A stretch of DNA of 14,559 nt from JANYCO01 sp031416415 (GCA_031416415.1 JANOTP010000255.1:1-14559); one strand, 5' to 3'. Positions 6,431-14,031 are shown, counted from the first letter of the stretch. Notes: generated by a model not told the origin, from the sequence alone. A program made the numbers and translations.

Positions 6431-9400
6431 GTGCAAATAATCCAAAATAAATACAAAAAGCTGACACGAATTTCAGGCCTGTTTTTTTTACCGGCACTTT
6501 TACTCCTAACCCTTTCTTGGAACAATCCTCCAGCTCATAAAAAAACGCAATCACAAGATCAGTGGGTTGATAGTGTTTTCCAATCGTTGGATGTTGAGCA
6601 GCGCATCGCTCAATTGTTTATGGTAGCCGCCTATTCTAATAAAACAGAGAAGCATACAAAGGAAATAGATCAACTAATTAGTAAATATAATATTGGAGGA
6701 TTGATATTTTTTCAAGGTGGTCCTGTAAGACAAGCGATTTTAACCAACCGTTATCAAGCAATGTCCAAAGTGCCATTGATGATTGCTATGGATGCAGAAT
6801 GGGGCCTTGGCATGCGGCTCGACAGTACTATATCTTTTCCCAAGCAAATGACGCTTGGCGCTATTCAGGATAATACTCAAATTTATAACATGGGTAAGGA
6901 AATAGCGCGTCAATGTAGGCGATTGGGAGTACATATTAATTTTGCACCTGCTATAGATATTAACAGTAACCCTAATAATCCAGTAATCGGAGTACGCTCT
7001 TTTGGAGAAGATAAATATAACGTTGCAGACAAAGGATCAGCTTATATGAAGGGGATGCAGGATAATTTTGTTATGGCCAATGCTAAACACTTTCCAGGAC
7101 ATGGAGATACCGAAACTGATTCTCATACTTCACTACCATTGATTAGTCACGATAAAAAAAGGCTGGATGAAATAGAGCTCTACCCTTTTAAAAAGTTAAT
7201 CCGAGATAGTGTGATGAGTATCATGGTTGCACATATCAATATTCCTGCGTTGGATAAACAAGAAAATATGGCAACGACACTTTCTAAGGCAGTGGTAACA
7301 GGTTTGTTAAAAGAAGAGCTTGGTTTTAAAGGACTAGTTTTTACAGACGCCTTAAACATGAAAGGTGTGAGTAGTTTTTATAAACCTGGAGAAGTAGATT
7401 TGAAAGCACTATTGGCAGGCAACGACGTATTGTTGTATTCAGAAGATGTGCCTACTGCAATTGAAAAAATAAAAAAGGCAATTCGTAAAGAAGAAATTTC
7501 TGAAGAAGAGGTAAATGAAAAGGTAAAAAAAATTCTTCGTGCAAAATACTGGCTAGGGTTGAATGATACTAAAGCAGTTGATGTAAATAATATTTATGAG
7601 GATTTAAATAACTCCAAAGCGAAGTCAATTCAAATGGAATTGTATGCAAAAGCGTTGACTGTAGTCACCAATAGAGATAATTTTTTGCCTTTTAGAATAA
7701 TTGATACAACTAGTTTTGCTTCCGTTACCATTGGGCTCGACAGTGGAAATGTATTTCAATCGATGCTAGATAATTATGCACCTTTTAAGCATTTCACAAC
7801 CACTAAAAACGCTGAAGAAGAAAAACTTAATGAATTGCTTGAGAGGCTAAAAAAATTCGAGGTAGTGGTAATTGGGTTACATAATACTAATGTTTTTAAT
7901 AATAAGAATTTTGGTATTTCAGAAACAGCTAAAAAATTTATAAGCAAACTCCAATTGCAGAATGAAACAGTGTTGGCAGTATTTGGAAATCCTTATAGTT
8001 TAAAATATTTTACCGACTCGCCGCATTTGATATGTGCTTACGAAGACAATGAAGTAACTCAGAAATTAATTCCTCAGTTGATTTTTGGAGGAGTTACAGC
8101 AGATGGAAAATTACCTGTGACAGCGCATTCTAAATTTCCTGTTGGGAAAGGTGTAGCGCTAAAGAGTGATGTTAAAAGGCTTGGCTATGCTTATCCGGAA
8201 AATGTGAAAGTGGACAGTAGAACACTTTCCTATGTAGATAGTATTTGCCTAAAAGCTGTATACGAAGGAGCTACGCCTGGTTGCCAAGTACTAATTGCCA
8301 AGGAAGGGAAAATTATTTTTGATAAAAGTTATGGATTTTTATCTTACAATAGGTCGTTTCCTGATCCTGTGATGTCAACTACACTTTATGATATAGCTTC
8401 CATTACAAAAGTAGCTGGTACATTACAAGCGTTTATGTTTTTAGAAGAAAGAGGGTTGGTTGACGTTGATAAAAAAGCGTCTTATTATTTACCTGAGTTT
8501 ATAGGCACAAACAAAGAACACTTAGAACTTAGAGATATACTTACTCATCAGGCAGGCCTTACTCCGTTTTTGCCACATTGGAAAAAAACAGTAGACACAA
8601 GTGGTTACGATACTCTTTATTACAGTAGAGTAAAAACAGAGAAATTTCCAAATGAAGTTGTGCCAGGGTTGTATTCCATCGCTTCTATGGAAGACTCTTT
8701 ATGGAAATGGACAATCGAATCAAAACTTCGTTCGTTGGATGAAGAGGTAGTCGTTATTTCTAGAAGAACTAAAAAGAGAAAATATATTATTGTTCATCAC
8801 GAGAAGGAATATGTATACAGTGACTTGGGTTTTTATATTACCAAACGTATAACTGAGAAACTTCTTAATCAATCCATTGATGAATTTATGCAGGATAATT
8901 ATTATACGCCATTGGGGTTAAGAAATATTTTATACAAACCCTTGGAGCGAATTCCTGCAGACAGAATTGCACCCACCGAAGAAGATAAATATTTTAGATA
9001 TTCCATTATTAGAGGGAATGTTCACGACCAAGGAGCCGCTATGATGGGCGGTGTAGGCGGGCATGCGGGTCTATTTAGTAATGCCCACGATCTGGCCGTT
9101 CTTATGCAAATGAATCTTCAAAATGGTTATTATGGAGGTCAACGATATTTTTTGCCAGAAACCGTTTCTCGTTTTGCGAAAAGACAATTTGATACAAATA
9201 GGAGAGGACTTGGCTGGGATAAACCTGAAGGGGCAGGTCATGGACCAACTTCTTATCATGCATCGTCGAATACATTTGGTCATACTGGGTTTACAGGTAC
9301 ATGCGCTTGGGTAGATCCAGATCAGCAAATCGTTTATGTGTTTTTATCAAATAGAGTTCACAAAGATGCCGCTAATCCTAAACTTGTTAGGCTAGGCGTA

Positions 9401-9454
9401 AGAACTGCAATTCAAGACGTAATTTACAAAGCGATTTGGAACTATAAAGAATAG
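6431..9454 (+). CDS. Secreted fusion: NagZ-type family 3 beta-N-acetylhexosaminidase + beta-lactamase-fold serine hydrolase
   Basis: A 1007-residue exported protein. Residues 1-30 look like a signal sequence (NKYKKLTR, then ISGLFFLPALLLLTLSW); there is no lipobox Cys, so it is probably periplasmic. Residues 45-375 are a glycoside hydrolase family 3 domain of the NagZ type: KHFPGHGDTETDSH (219-232) holds the Asp/His acid-base dyad (D230, H232), and D306 in FTDALNM is the nucleophile. Residues about 400-585 resemble the family 3 C-terminal alpha/beta domain. Residues 600-1000 are a class C beta-lactamase/PBP-like domain with SxxK (S657-K660), YSD (796-798) and HTG (951-953). The first domain should remove GlcNAc from peptidoglycan fragments. 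The second could be an amidase, esterase or peptidase; B. subtilis pairs NagZ with AmiE, which I recall as the same fold. Start is GTG at 6431; no in-frame ATG precedes the signal sequence. Confidence 0.92.
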   Translation: MQIIQNKYKKLTRISGLFFLPALLLLTLSWNNPPAHKKTQSQDQWVDSVFQSLDVEQRIAQLFMVAAYSNKTEKHTKEIDQLISKYNIGGLIFFQGGPVRQAILTNRYQAMSKVPLMIAMDAEWGLGMRLDSTISFPKQMTLGAIQDNTQIYNMGKEIARQCRRLGVHINFAPAIDINSNPNNPVIGVRSFGEDKYNVADKGSAYMKGMQDNFVMANAKHFPGHGDTETDSHTSLPLISHDKKRLDEIELYPFKKLIRDSVMSIMVAHINIPALDKQENMATTLSKAVVTGLLKEELGFKGLVFTDALNMKGVSSFYKPGEVDLKALLAGNDVLLYSEDVPTAIEKIKKAIRKEEISEEEVNEKVKKILRAKYWLGLNDTKAVDVNNIYEDLNNSKAKSIQMELYAKALTVVTNRDNFLPFRIIDTTSFASVTIGLDSGNVFQSMLDNYAPFKHFTTTKNAEEEKLNELLERLKKFEVVVIGLHNTNVFNNKNFGISETAKKFISKLQLQNETVLAVFGNPYSLKYFTDSPHLICAYEDNEVTQKLIPQLIFGGVTADGKLPVTAHSKFPVGKGVALKSDVKRLGYAYPENVKVDSRTLSYVDSICLKAVYEGATPGCQVLIAKEGKIIFDKSYGFLSYNRSFPDPVMSTTLYDIASITKVAGTLQAFMFLEERGLVDVDKKASYYLPEFIGTNKEHLELRDILTHQAGLTPFLPHWKKTVDTSGYDTLYYSRVKTEKFPNEVVPGLYSIASMEDSLWKWTIESKLRSLDEEVVVISRRTKKRKYIIVHHEKEYVYSDLGFYITKRITEKLLNQSIDEFMQDNYYTPLGLRNILYKPLERIPADRIAPTEEDKYFRYSIIRGNVHDQGAAMMGGVGGHAGLFSNAHDLAVLMQMNLQNGYYGGQRYFLPETVSRFAKRQFDTNRRGLGWDKPEGAGHGPTSYHASSNTFGHTGFTGTCAWVDPDQQIVYVFLSNRVHKDAANPKLVRLGVRTAIQDVIYKAIWNYKE

Positions 9455-9463
9455 TTTTTGTTT

Positions 9464-9489
9464 ACGATTATGTTATTAAGTTTAATCGT
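9464..9489 (+). terminator. Possible weak hairpin after the fusion gene
   Basis: ACGATTA (9464-9470) and TAATCGT (9483-9489) form a 7-bp stem around a 12-nt loop, 10 nt after the stop codon. It is AT-rich and lacks a clean T-tract, so a terminator role is only suggested. The rest of the 143-nt gap to bshA holds no strong promoter match; TAAATTTA at 9586-9593 is one base off the -7 consensus but lies almost on the start codon. Confidence 0.25.
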
Positions 9490-9597
9490 TTAACTATTAG
9501 CTTCATTGAAAGTTGAAAAGTTGGTTTTTATAATTTAGTGACAATTTATTAATGTTTACAAAGGCGTAAACTGGAATCTAACGTTTAAATTTACAAT

Positions 9598-10734
9598 ATG
9601 AAAATAGGTATTGTATGCTATCCTACTTACGGTGGAAGTGGAGTTGTAGCTACGGAATTAGGAAAATTATTGGCTTCTAAAGGTCATCAAGTACATTTTA
9701 TTACCTACTCGCAACCTCAACGATTAGATTTTTTTAGCGAAAATCTTTTTTACCACGAAGTAAGGATAGAGTCGTATCCACTTTTTGATTACGCACCTTA
9801 TGAACTTGCCTTAGCAAGCAAAATGGTAGACGTTGTAAAACACGAAAAACTTGATTTGCTTCATGTACATTATGCCATACCACACGCTTCAGCCGCATAT
9901 ATGGCGAGGGAAATTTTGAAAACGCAAGGTATTAGTATCCCCATTATTACGACACTTCACGGTACAGATATAACCTTGGTAGGTAAAGATCCATCTTACG
10001 AACCTGTAGTTACGTTTAGTATTAATCAATCTGATGGAGTGACAGCCGTATCCGAAAGTCTAAAAGCAGATACGTTGGCTCATTTTAACATTACAAAAGA
10101 AATTAGAGTTATTCCTAATTTTATAGACGCTAGTCGTTTTAAGAAACAGAAGAAAGACCATTTCAAAATGGCTATTTGTCCTAACGGAGAAAAACTACTT
10201 GTCCATACCTCTAACTTTCGTAAAGTAAAAAGAGTAGAAGATGTACTCGCTGTATTTGAAGGCGTAAGAAAACAAATTCCTGCAAAATTATTGTTGGTAG
10301 GAGATGGTCCCGAGAGAGCGCGTATGGAGCAAATATGTCGCGACATGAATGCTTCTGGAGATGTTCGTTTTTTAGGAAAGCTTGATGTTGTAGAAGAGGT
10401 GTTATCTGTTTCTGATTTATTTATTATGCCTTCCGAAACAGAAAGTTTTGGTTTGGCAGCGTTGGAAGCAATGGCTTGTGAAGTACCATTGATCTCGACA
10501 AATACGGGAGGTCTACCAGAGGTGAATATACAAGGTAAAACCGGGTTTTTAAGTAACGTTGGAGACGTAGCCGACATGGTAAAAAATGCTTTGTATATTC
10601 TTGACGATAAACACTTGCCCGAGTTCAAAAAAAATGCTTTAAAGAGAGCAAAGGATTTTGAGGGTGAGGCTATACTGCCTCAGTATATTGATTATTATGA
10701 GTACTGTTTAAAAAATCAATATCGAATAGCTTAG
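9598..10734 (+). CDS. bshA: N-acetyl-alpha-D-glucosaminyl L-malate synthase (bacillithiol biosynthesis)
   Basis: A 378-residue GT-B glycosyltransferase (family GT4) that joins GlcNAc from UDP-GlcNAc to L-malate, the first step of bacillithiol synthesis, in the cytoplasm. The N-terminus MKIGIVCYPTYGGSGVVATEL has the BshA-specific glycine loop (YGGSG, 11-15). HVHYAIPHA (89-97) and TTLHGTDITLVG (118-129) belong to the acceptor-side domain, and NFRKVKR and GDGPER (235-240) to the nucleotide-sugar domain. The retaining-GT4 E-x7-E motif is E282...E290 in ETESFGLAALEAM. Length and motifs match BshA closely, distinguishing it from generic GT4 enzymes. The later-step genes bshB and bshC are not in this window. 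It lies 143 nt after the fusion gene and 76 nt before the hydroxylase gene, so it is probably its own unit. Confidence 0.95.
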   Translation: MKIGIVCYPTYGGSGVVATELGKLLASKGHQVHFITYSQPQRLDFFSENLFYHEVRIESYPLFDYAPYELALASKMVDVVKHEKLDLLHVHYAIPHASAAYMAREILKTQGISIPIITTLHGTDITLVGKDPSYEPVVTFSINQSDGVTAVSESLKADTLAHFNITKEIRVIPNFIDASRFKKQKKDHFKMAICPNGEKLLVHTSNFRKVKRVEDVLAVFEGVRKQIPAKLLLVGDGPERARMEQICRDMNASGDVRFLGKLDVVEEVLSVSDLFIMPSETESFGLAALEAMACEVPLISTNTGGLPEVNIQGKTGFLSNVGDVADMVKNALYILDDKHLPEFKKNALKRAKDFEGEAILPQYIDYYEYCLKNQYRIA

Positions 10735-10743
10735 ACATTTTTG

Positions 10744-10776
10744 AATTTGTTTTATGATCTTTTTTATAAACAAATT
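10744..10776 (+). terminator. Hairpin between bshA and the hydroxylase gene
   Basis: AATTTGTTT (10744-10752) pairs perfectly with AAACAAATT (10768-10776); after a one-base T bulge two more A-T pairs form, closing a loop GATCTTTTTT. It begins 10 nt after the bshA stop. There is no T-tract after the stem, and its right arm touches a -7-like TATATTTA (10776-10783), so it may be a terminator, a regulatory site or both. Confidence 0.4.
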
Positions 10777-10783
10777 ATATTTA
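10776..10783 (+). promoter_or_regulatory. Possible -7 element for the hydroxylase gene
   Basis: TATATTTA differs from TAnnTTTG at the last base. It lies 27 nt before the ATG at 10811. The only upstream TTTG (10746-10749) is 26 nt away, too far for a good -33 element, so this is weak. Confidence 0.25.
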
Positions 10784-10810
10784 CGGTAAGAAGATAAACG
10801 AACAATAATT

Positions 10811-11446
10811 ATGGAAATAATAGAAAATCGTGGTTCATTAAAACCTAAACATACAGGCACAAAAAATATATTTAACAATCCTATATTAGAGAAATTGACG
10901 AGGGTAAATGCCTTCATTCCTATTAGCTTGTACTATTTAGCGCCTGTTTTTATTTTTTATTTTGGTATGGTTACTACTTTATTGTCTTTTTTTCAATTAT
11001 TAGTATTGTTTGTATATGGTTTTTTCTTTTTTACTTTCTTGGAATATATTTTACATCGTTTTGTATTTCATATGGATACAGCGACAGAATTAAGGAAAAA
11101 AATACAGTACAATATACACGGACTTCACCATGATTATCCTAAAGACAAAGATAGATTAGCAATGCCCCTTTTGGCTAGTATTGTAGTGGCGCTAATATTA
11201 TATCTAATTATTTATTTGATTATTGGAGACAAAGTATATGGGTTTCTTCCGGGAGTGATGATGGGTTATTCCACCTATCTTTTAATTCATTATTCGATTC
11301 ATTCCTATCCACCTCCTAAAAATTTTCTAAAAATCCTCTGGGTTCATCATTCTATGCACCATTATAAAGAAGGCGACCATGCTTTTGGGGTTTCATCGCC
11401 GTTTTGGGACTATATATTTGGCAGTATGCCTAAAAAAAATAATTGA
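10811..11446 (+). CDS. Sterol desaturase / fatty acid hydroxylase family protein, FA2H/Scs7-like
   Basis: A 211-residue membrane di-iron enzyme. The histidine boxes are complete: HRFVFH (82-87), HGLHH (103-107), HYSIH (160-164), HHSMHH (179-184) and H190. Hydrophobic helices at about 36-80 and 120-160 flank them. The order and detail of the boxes (EYxLHRFxFH, HGxHHxxPxDxxRL, HHYKEGDHAFGVSSPFWD) closely resemble, from memory, the catalytic domain of yeast Scs7 and human FA2H, which 2-hydroxylate the N-acyl chain of ceramide. Those eukaryotic enzymes carry an N-terminal cytochrome b5 domain; this one has only 35 residues before the first helix, so electrons must come from a separate protein. 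A role in 2-hydroxylating sphingolipid or sulfonolipid acyl chains, lipids known in this phylum, is my inference; carotenoid hydroxylase is a less likely alternative. The ATG at 10811 is preceded by the A-rich stretch usual for this phylum. Confidence 0.85.
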   Translation: MEIIENRGSLKPKHTGTKNIFNNPILEKLTRVNAFIPISLYYLAPVFIFYFGMVTTLLSFFQLLVLFVYGFFFFTFLEYILHRFVFHMDTATELRKKIQYNIHGLHHDYPKDKDRLAMPLLASIVVALILYLIIYLIIGDKVYGFLPGVMMGYSTYLLIHYSIHSYPPPKNFLKILWVHHSMHHYKEGDHAFGVSSPFWDYIFGSMPKKNN

Positions 11447-11456
11447 CAATTTGATG

Positions 11457-11493
11457 ATTTGATAATGCGTTTAATCAAATAAAATTATCAAAT
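11457..11493 (+). terminator. AT-rich inverted repeat between hydroxylase gene and panB
   Basis: ATTTGATAAT (11457-11466) and ATTATCAAAT (11484-11493) form a perfect 10-bp stem with a 17-nt loop. The loop itself contains ATCAAAT (11474-11480), which can compete for the left arm, and an extra TTTGATGA precedes the stem, so alternative pairings exist. It starts 10 nt after the hydroxylase stop and 31 nt before panB. It may end the upstream transcript, but there is no T-tract. Confidence 0.35.
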
Positions 11494-11524
11494 TTACGCT
11501 TTGTCATATTATTAAATCAATTAG

Positions 11525-12343
11525 ATGTCTGCACAGGCTCCTGAAATAAGAAGAGTTACTACTCATCAACTTCAAGAAATGAAGATGCGTGGTGAAAAAA
11601 TATCTATGCTTACCTGCTACGATTATTCCATGGGACGTATTTTAGATGCGGCTGGAATAGATGTACTGCTAGTAGGAGACTCTGCTTCTAATGTAATAGC
11701 AGGTCATGAAACTACCCTTCCCATTACACTAGACCAGATGATTTATCATGCCTCTGCCGTTATTCGTGCTGCATCTAGAGCTTTTGTCGTAGTAGATTTG
11801 CCATTTGGTTCATACCAAGGCAATTCAACAGAAGCACTGCGTTCTGCCATACGAATAATGAAAGAATCTGGAGCTCATGGTATTAAAATGGAAGGTGGCA
11901 TTGAGATAAAAGAATCGATCCTAAGAATACTAAGCGCAGGAATTCCTGTAATGGGGCATTTAGGATTAACACCACAATCTATTTATAAATTTGGAACTTA
12001 CGCAGTAAGGGCTCGAGAAGTAGAAGAAGCGAAAAAACTAGAAGAAGATGCTGTGGTTTTACAAGATTGTGGCTGTTTTGGAATAGTATTAGAAAAGATA
12101 CCTGCTGAATTAGCTCAAAAAGTAACCAACAATTCAAGAATTCCAATTATTGGTATAGGTGCTGGACCTTTTGTAGACGGTCAAGTATTGGTGACCCATG
12201 ACATGTTAGGGATTAACAAAGAATTTCAACCAAGGTTTTTACGTACTTATGCTGATTTACATACTATTATGACTGATGCTGTGCATGGTTATATTCGCGA
12301 TGTGAAGGCAAAAGACTTTCCAGGAGATGGAGAATATTATTAA
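11525..12343 (+). CDS. panB: 3-methyl-2-oxobutanoate hydroxymethyltransferase (ketopantoate hydroxymethyltransferase)
   Basis: A 272-residue TIM-barrel enzyme that transfers a hydroxymethyl group from 5,10-methylene-THF to 2-oxoisovalerate, giving ketopantoate, the first committed step to pantothenate and CoA. Family motifs run through the whole length: VGDSASNVIAGHETTLP (50-66), DLPFGSYQ (91-98), KMEGG (121-125), GHLGLTPQS (144-152), and IGIGAG...DGQVLV toward the end. By alignment with E. coli PanB the metal ligands are D52, D91 and E123, and the catalytic base is E190 in LEKIP. Length matches the family (about 264-275). ATG at 11525 lies 78 nt after the hydroxylase gene, across an inverted repeat. 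The small secreted protein gene follows after 23 nt, so the two probably share a transcript. panC and panD are not in the window. Confidence 0.96.
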   Translation: MSAQAPEIRRVTTHQLQEMKMRGEKISMLTCYDYSMGRILDAAGIDVLLVGDSASNVIAGHETTLPITLDQMIYHASAVIRAASRAFVVVDLPFGSYQGNSTEALRSAIRIMKESGAHGIKMEGGIEIKESILRILSAGIPVMGHLGLTPQSIYKFGTYAVRAREVEEAKKLEEDAVVLQDCGCFGIVLEKIPAELAQKVTNNSRIPIIGIGAGPFVDGQVLVTHDMLGINKEFQPRFLRTYADLHTIMTDAVHGYIRDVKAKDFPGDGEYY

Positions 12344-12366
12344 TTAACTTTTGGCGTTACTGCTTT

Positions 12367-12789
12367 ATGAGAATAGTTAAACTCTTGCTACTAATTATTT
12401 TAACCCACCTCAGTTTTACGTTGAGTGCACAGACTAGGCAGCAAAAAAATGATACTACTCATAAAGAAGAAGTTATTGAAAGCCCACTTGAAGTAGCCGA
12501 ATTTCCAGGAGGCAGGAGAGGTATGATGTCTTTTTTTGAAAATAATATAATTTACCCCCCTTCTGCTATTAAAGATAGTATTTCTGGTAAGGTACGTTTA
12601 GAGTTTACAATAGAAAAAAACGGCAAAGTAAAAGAGGTAAAAGTATTAAAAGGTATAAGACAAGACTTAGATGCCGAAGCTATTAGAGTTGTTAAGTTAA
12701 TGCCCGAGTGGAAACCTTCACTTTTATTTGGCAAGCCAATACGTCAAAAATTTCATATACCCGTCAAATTCACCCTCCCTGTTAAATAA
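12367..12789 (+). CDS. Secreted protein with stand-alone TonB C-terminal domain
   Basis: A 140-residue protein with a clear signal peptide (MRIVKLLLLIILTHLSFTLSAQ, cleavage near residue 20-22) and a short polar spacer. A TonB C-terminal domain spans about residues 45-138: PGGRRGMMSFFENNIIYPP, then SGKVRLEFTIEKNGKVKEVKVLKG, the DLDAEAIRVVKLMPEW helix, and a final beta-strand (IPVKFTLP). True TonB has an uncleaved inner-membrane anchor and a proline-rich periplasm-spanning arm; both are absent, so it cannot transduce energy by itself. Bacteroidota have many such small TonB_C proteins, of largely unknown role. It could be a periplasmic binding or assembly factor. It starts 23 nt after panB, which suggests cotranscription, but I see no functional link to pantothenate synthesis. 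Confidence 0.82.
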   Translation: MRIVKLLLLIILTHLSFTLSAQTRQQKNDTTHKEEVIESPLEVAEFPGGRRGMMSFFENNIIYPPSAIKDSISGKVRLEFTIEKNGKVKEVKVLKGIRQDLDAEAIRVVKLMPEWKPSLLFGKPIRQKFHIPVKFTLPVK

Positions 12790-12827
12790 GTAGGTCATAC
12801 TACAGTACACCTTTCATGATTATTGGT

Positions 12828-12835
12828 TAACTTTG
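12828..12835 (+). promoter_or_regulatory. Possible -7 element for the nfu gene
   Basis: TAACTTTG is a perfect match to TAnnTTTG and lies 58 nt before the nfu ATG in a 104-nt intergenic gap, which itself suggests a separate transcription unit. No TTG stands at the right distance upstream, so the site is only moderately supported. Confidence 0.4.
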
Positions 12836-12893
12836 AAACTATAAATAAGCAGGGCTTGTTTAATTAAATTCAGACAATAAATAATTTTACCCT

Positions 12894-13469
12894 ATGGAAA
12901 CTAAGAAAAGAGTCGTAAACATATACACGGAAACACCTCCAAATCCTAATTCTATGAAATTCTGCGTAGAATTTCCATTAGTAACGGAGTCGGTTGATTT
13001 TCCTACGCCTGCAAGTGCTATCAATTCCCCGCTTGTTTCAGACCTGTTTCGTTTTAGTTTTGTAAAAAGGGTGTTTATCTCTTCTAATTTCATAACGGTT
13101 ACAAAATCAGACGATATCGATTGGTTAGATATAGCACCAATGATAAAGTCACTTATTAAAGGTAGTCTTGAAGAAGACAAGCCTTTGTTTATAGAAATTC
13201 CTAAAAATAGCAATCTAGAGTTCAATCCTGATGAACCAGAGATAATACAAAAGATAAAGTCTTTATTGGATGAATATATTCGCCCCGCTGTAGAGCAAGA
13301 TGGAGGAGCTATCAATTTCAGTTCTTTTGAGGATGGAGTTGTAAAAGTTCAATTACAAGGTTCTTGTAGCGGTTGCCCTTCTTCTACGGTCACTTTAAAA
13401 GCGGGTATCGAAAATTTATTAAAGAGAATGATTCCTGAAATCAAAGAAGTTGTTGCTGAGGGTGTTTAA
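12894..13469 (+). CDS. Nfu/NifU-like Fe-S cluster scaffold or carrier protein
   Basis: A 191-residue two-domain protein. Residues 8-98 match the Nfu N-terminal domain (YTETPPNPNSMKFCV near the start, LFRFSFVKRVFISSNFITVT at about 51-70, also LDIAPMIKSLI). Residues 115-188 are the NifU C-terminal domain with EYIRPAVEQDGGAI (127-140) and the CSGC motif (C158, C161), followed by PSSTVTLKAGIENLL. A homodimer holds one [4Fe-4S] cluster between the two CxxC pairs and delivers it to apo-proteins. The architecture is the same as mitochondrial NFU1 and bacterial Nfu proteins of this length; no IscU-type domain is present. The start at 12894 gives the normal length. DUF2480 follows after 48 nt on the same strand without an obvious terminator, so the two are probably one operon. 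Confidence 0.93.
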   Translation: METKKRVVNIYTETPPNPNSMKFCVEFPLVTESVDFPTPASAINSPLVSDLFRFSFVKRVFISSNFITVTKSDDIDWLDIAPMIKSLIKGSLEEDKPLFIEIPKNSNLEFNPDEPEIIQKIKSLLDEYIRPAVEQDGGAINFSSFEDGVVKVQLQGSCSGCPSSTVTLKAGIENLLKRMIPEIKEVVAEGV

Positions 13470-13517
13470 GTGAAATTATATTTTTTCTGTTGATACATAT
13501 ATATAGTGTTGTGAATA

Positions 13518-14030
13518 ATGGAAGATGAAATAGTAAATCGTGTAGTTAATAGTTCTCTTATCACCCTCAATTTGGAGGATTTTTACGATAAGGGCGAACG
13601 TATTATATATGATATAAAGCAAAACCTCTTTCAGGAGCTAATTTTGAAAGAGAAAGACTTCAGGGAGTTTGTTAAAAATCATGATTGGACTCAATATAAA
13701 GCGAAAAACGTAGGGATTGTTTGTTCGGCTGATGCAATTGTACCCACATGGGCATATATGTTACTGGCTACCAGATTAGAACCATTTGCTAATATTGTAA
13801 TATTCGGAGATTTAGATAATTTAGAACAGGCTTTATATCAGAGGGCTTTATCTCAAATTAACCTTCAGGAGTACAAAAATGCCAAAGTTGTAATAAAGGG
13901 ATGTGGAGATTTACCCATTCCTAATTATGCTTATGTAGAAATTTCAAGACTTTTAACTCCTGTTGTACAGAGCATTATGTATGGAGAACCATGTAGTACG
14001 GTACCTATTTTCAAAAAATCTCAAAAATAA
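13518..14030 (+). CDS. DUF2480 family protein, three conserved-looking cysteines
   Basis: A 170-residue soluble protein without signal peptide or membrane segment. I recognise it as DUF2480, a Bacteroidota family of unknown function, from its N-terminus (EIVNRVVNSSLITLNLEDFY), LKEKDFREFVKNHDWTQY (43-60) and IVCSADAIVPTWAYMLLA (67-84). Three cysteines stand in what I recall as the conserved segments: C69 (CSADAIVP), C129 (IKGCGDLPIP) and C159 (YGEPCSTVP). The order of strand- and helix-like segments suggests a compact alpha/beta fold. It follows the Fe-S carrier gene by 48 nt. Proximity and cysteines together suggest, but do not show, Fe-S binding or a role in cluster transfer; a redox or zinc role is equally open. 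Its stop codon is immediately followed by the first rRNA-type promoter (2 nt away). Confidence 0.85.
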   Translation: MEDEIVNRVVNSSLITLNLEDFYDKGERIIYDIKQNLFQELILKEKDFREFVKNHDWTQYKAKNVGIVCSADAIVPTWAYMLLATRLEPFANIVIFGDLDNLEQALYQRALSQINLQEYKNAKVVIKGCGDLPIPNYAYVEISRLLTPVVQSIMYGEPCSTVPIFKKSQK

Positions 14031-14031
14031 C

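Noticed and set aside
10080..10628. 182-codon open frame on the minus strand inside bshA
   Set aside because: Antisense to a clearly coding bshA. Its translation is Ser/Thr-rich with no recognisable family, as expected for a shadow frame.
12887..13315. 142-codon open frame on the minus strand over the nfu gene
   Set aside because: Fully antisense to a recognised two-domain Nfu protein; composition is typical of a shadow frame.
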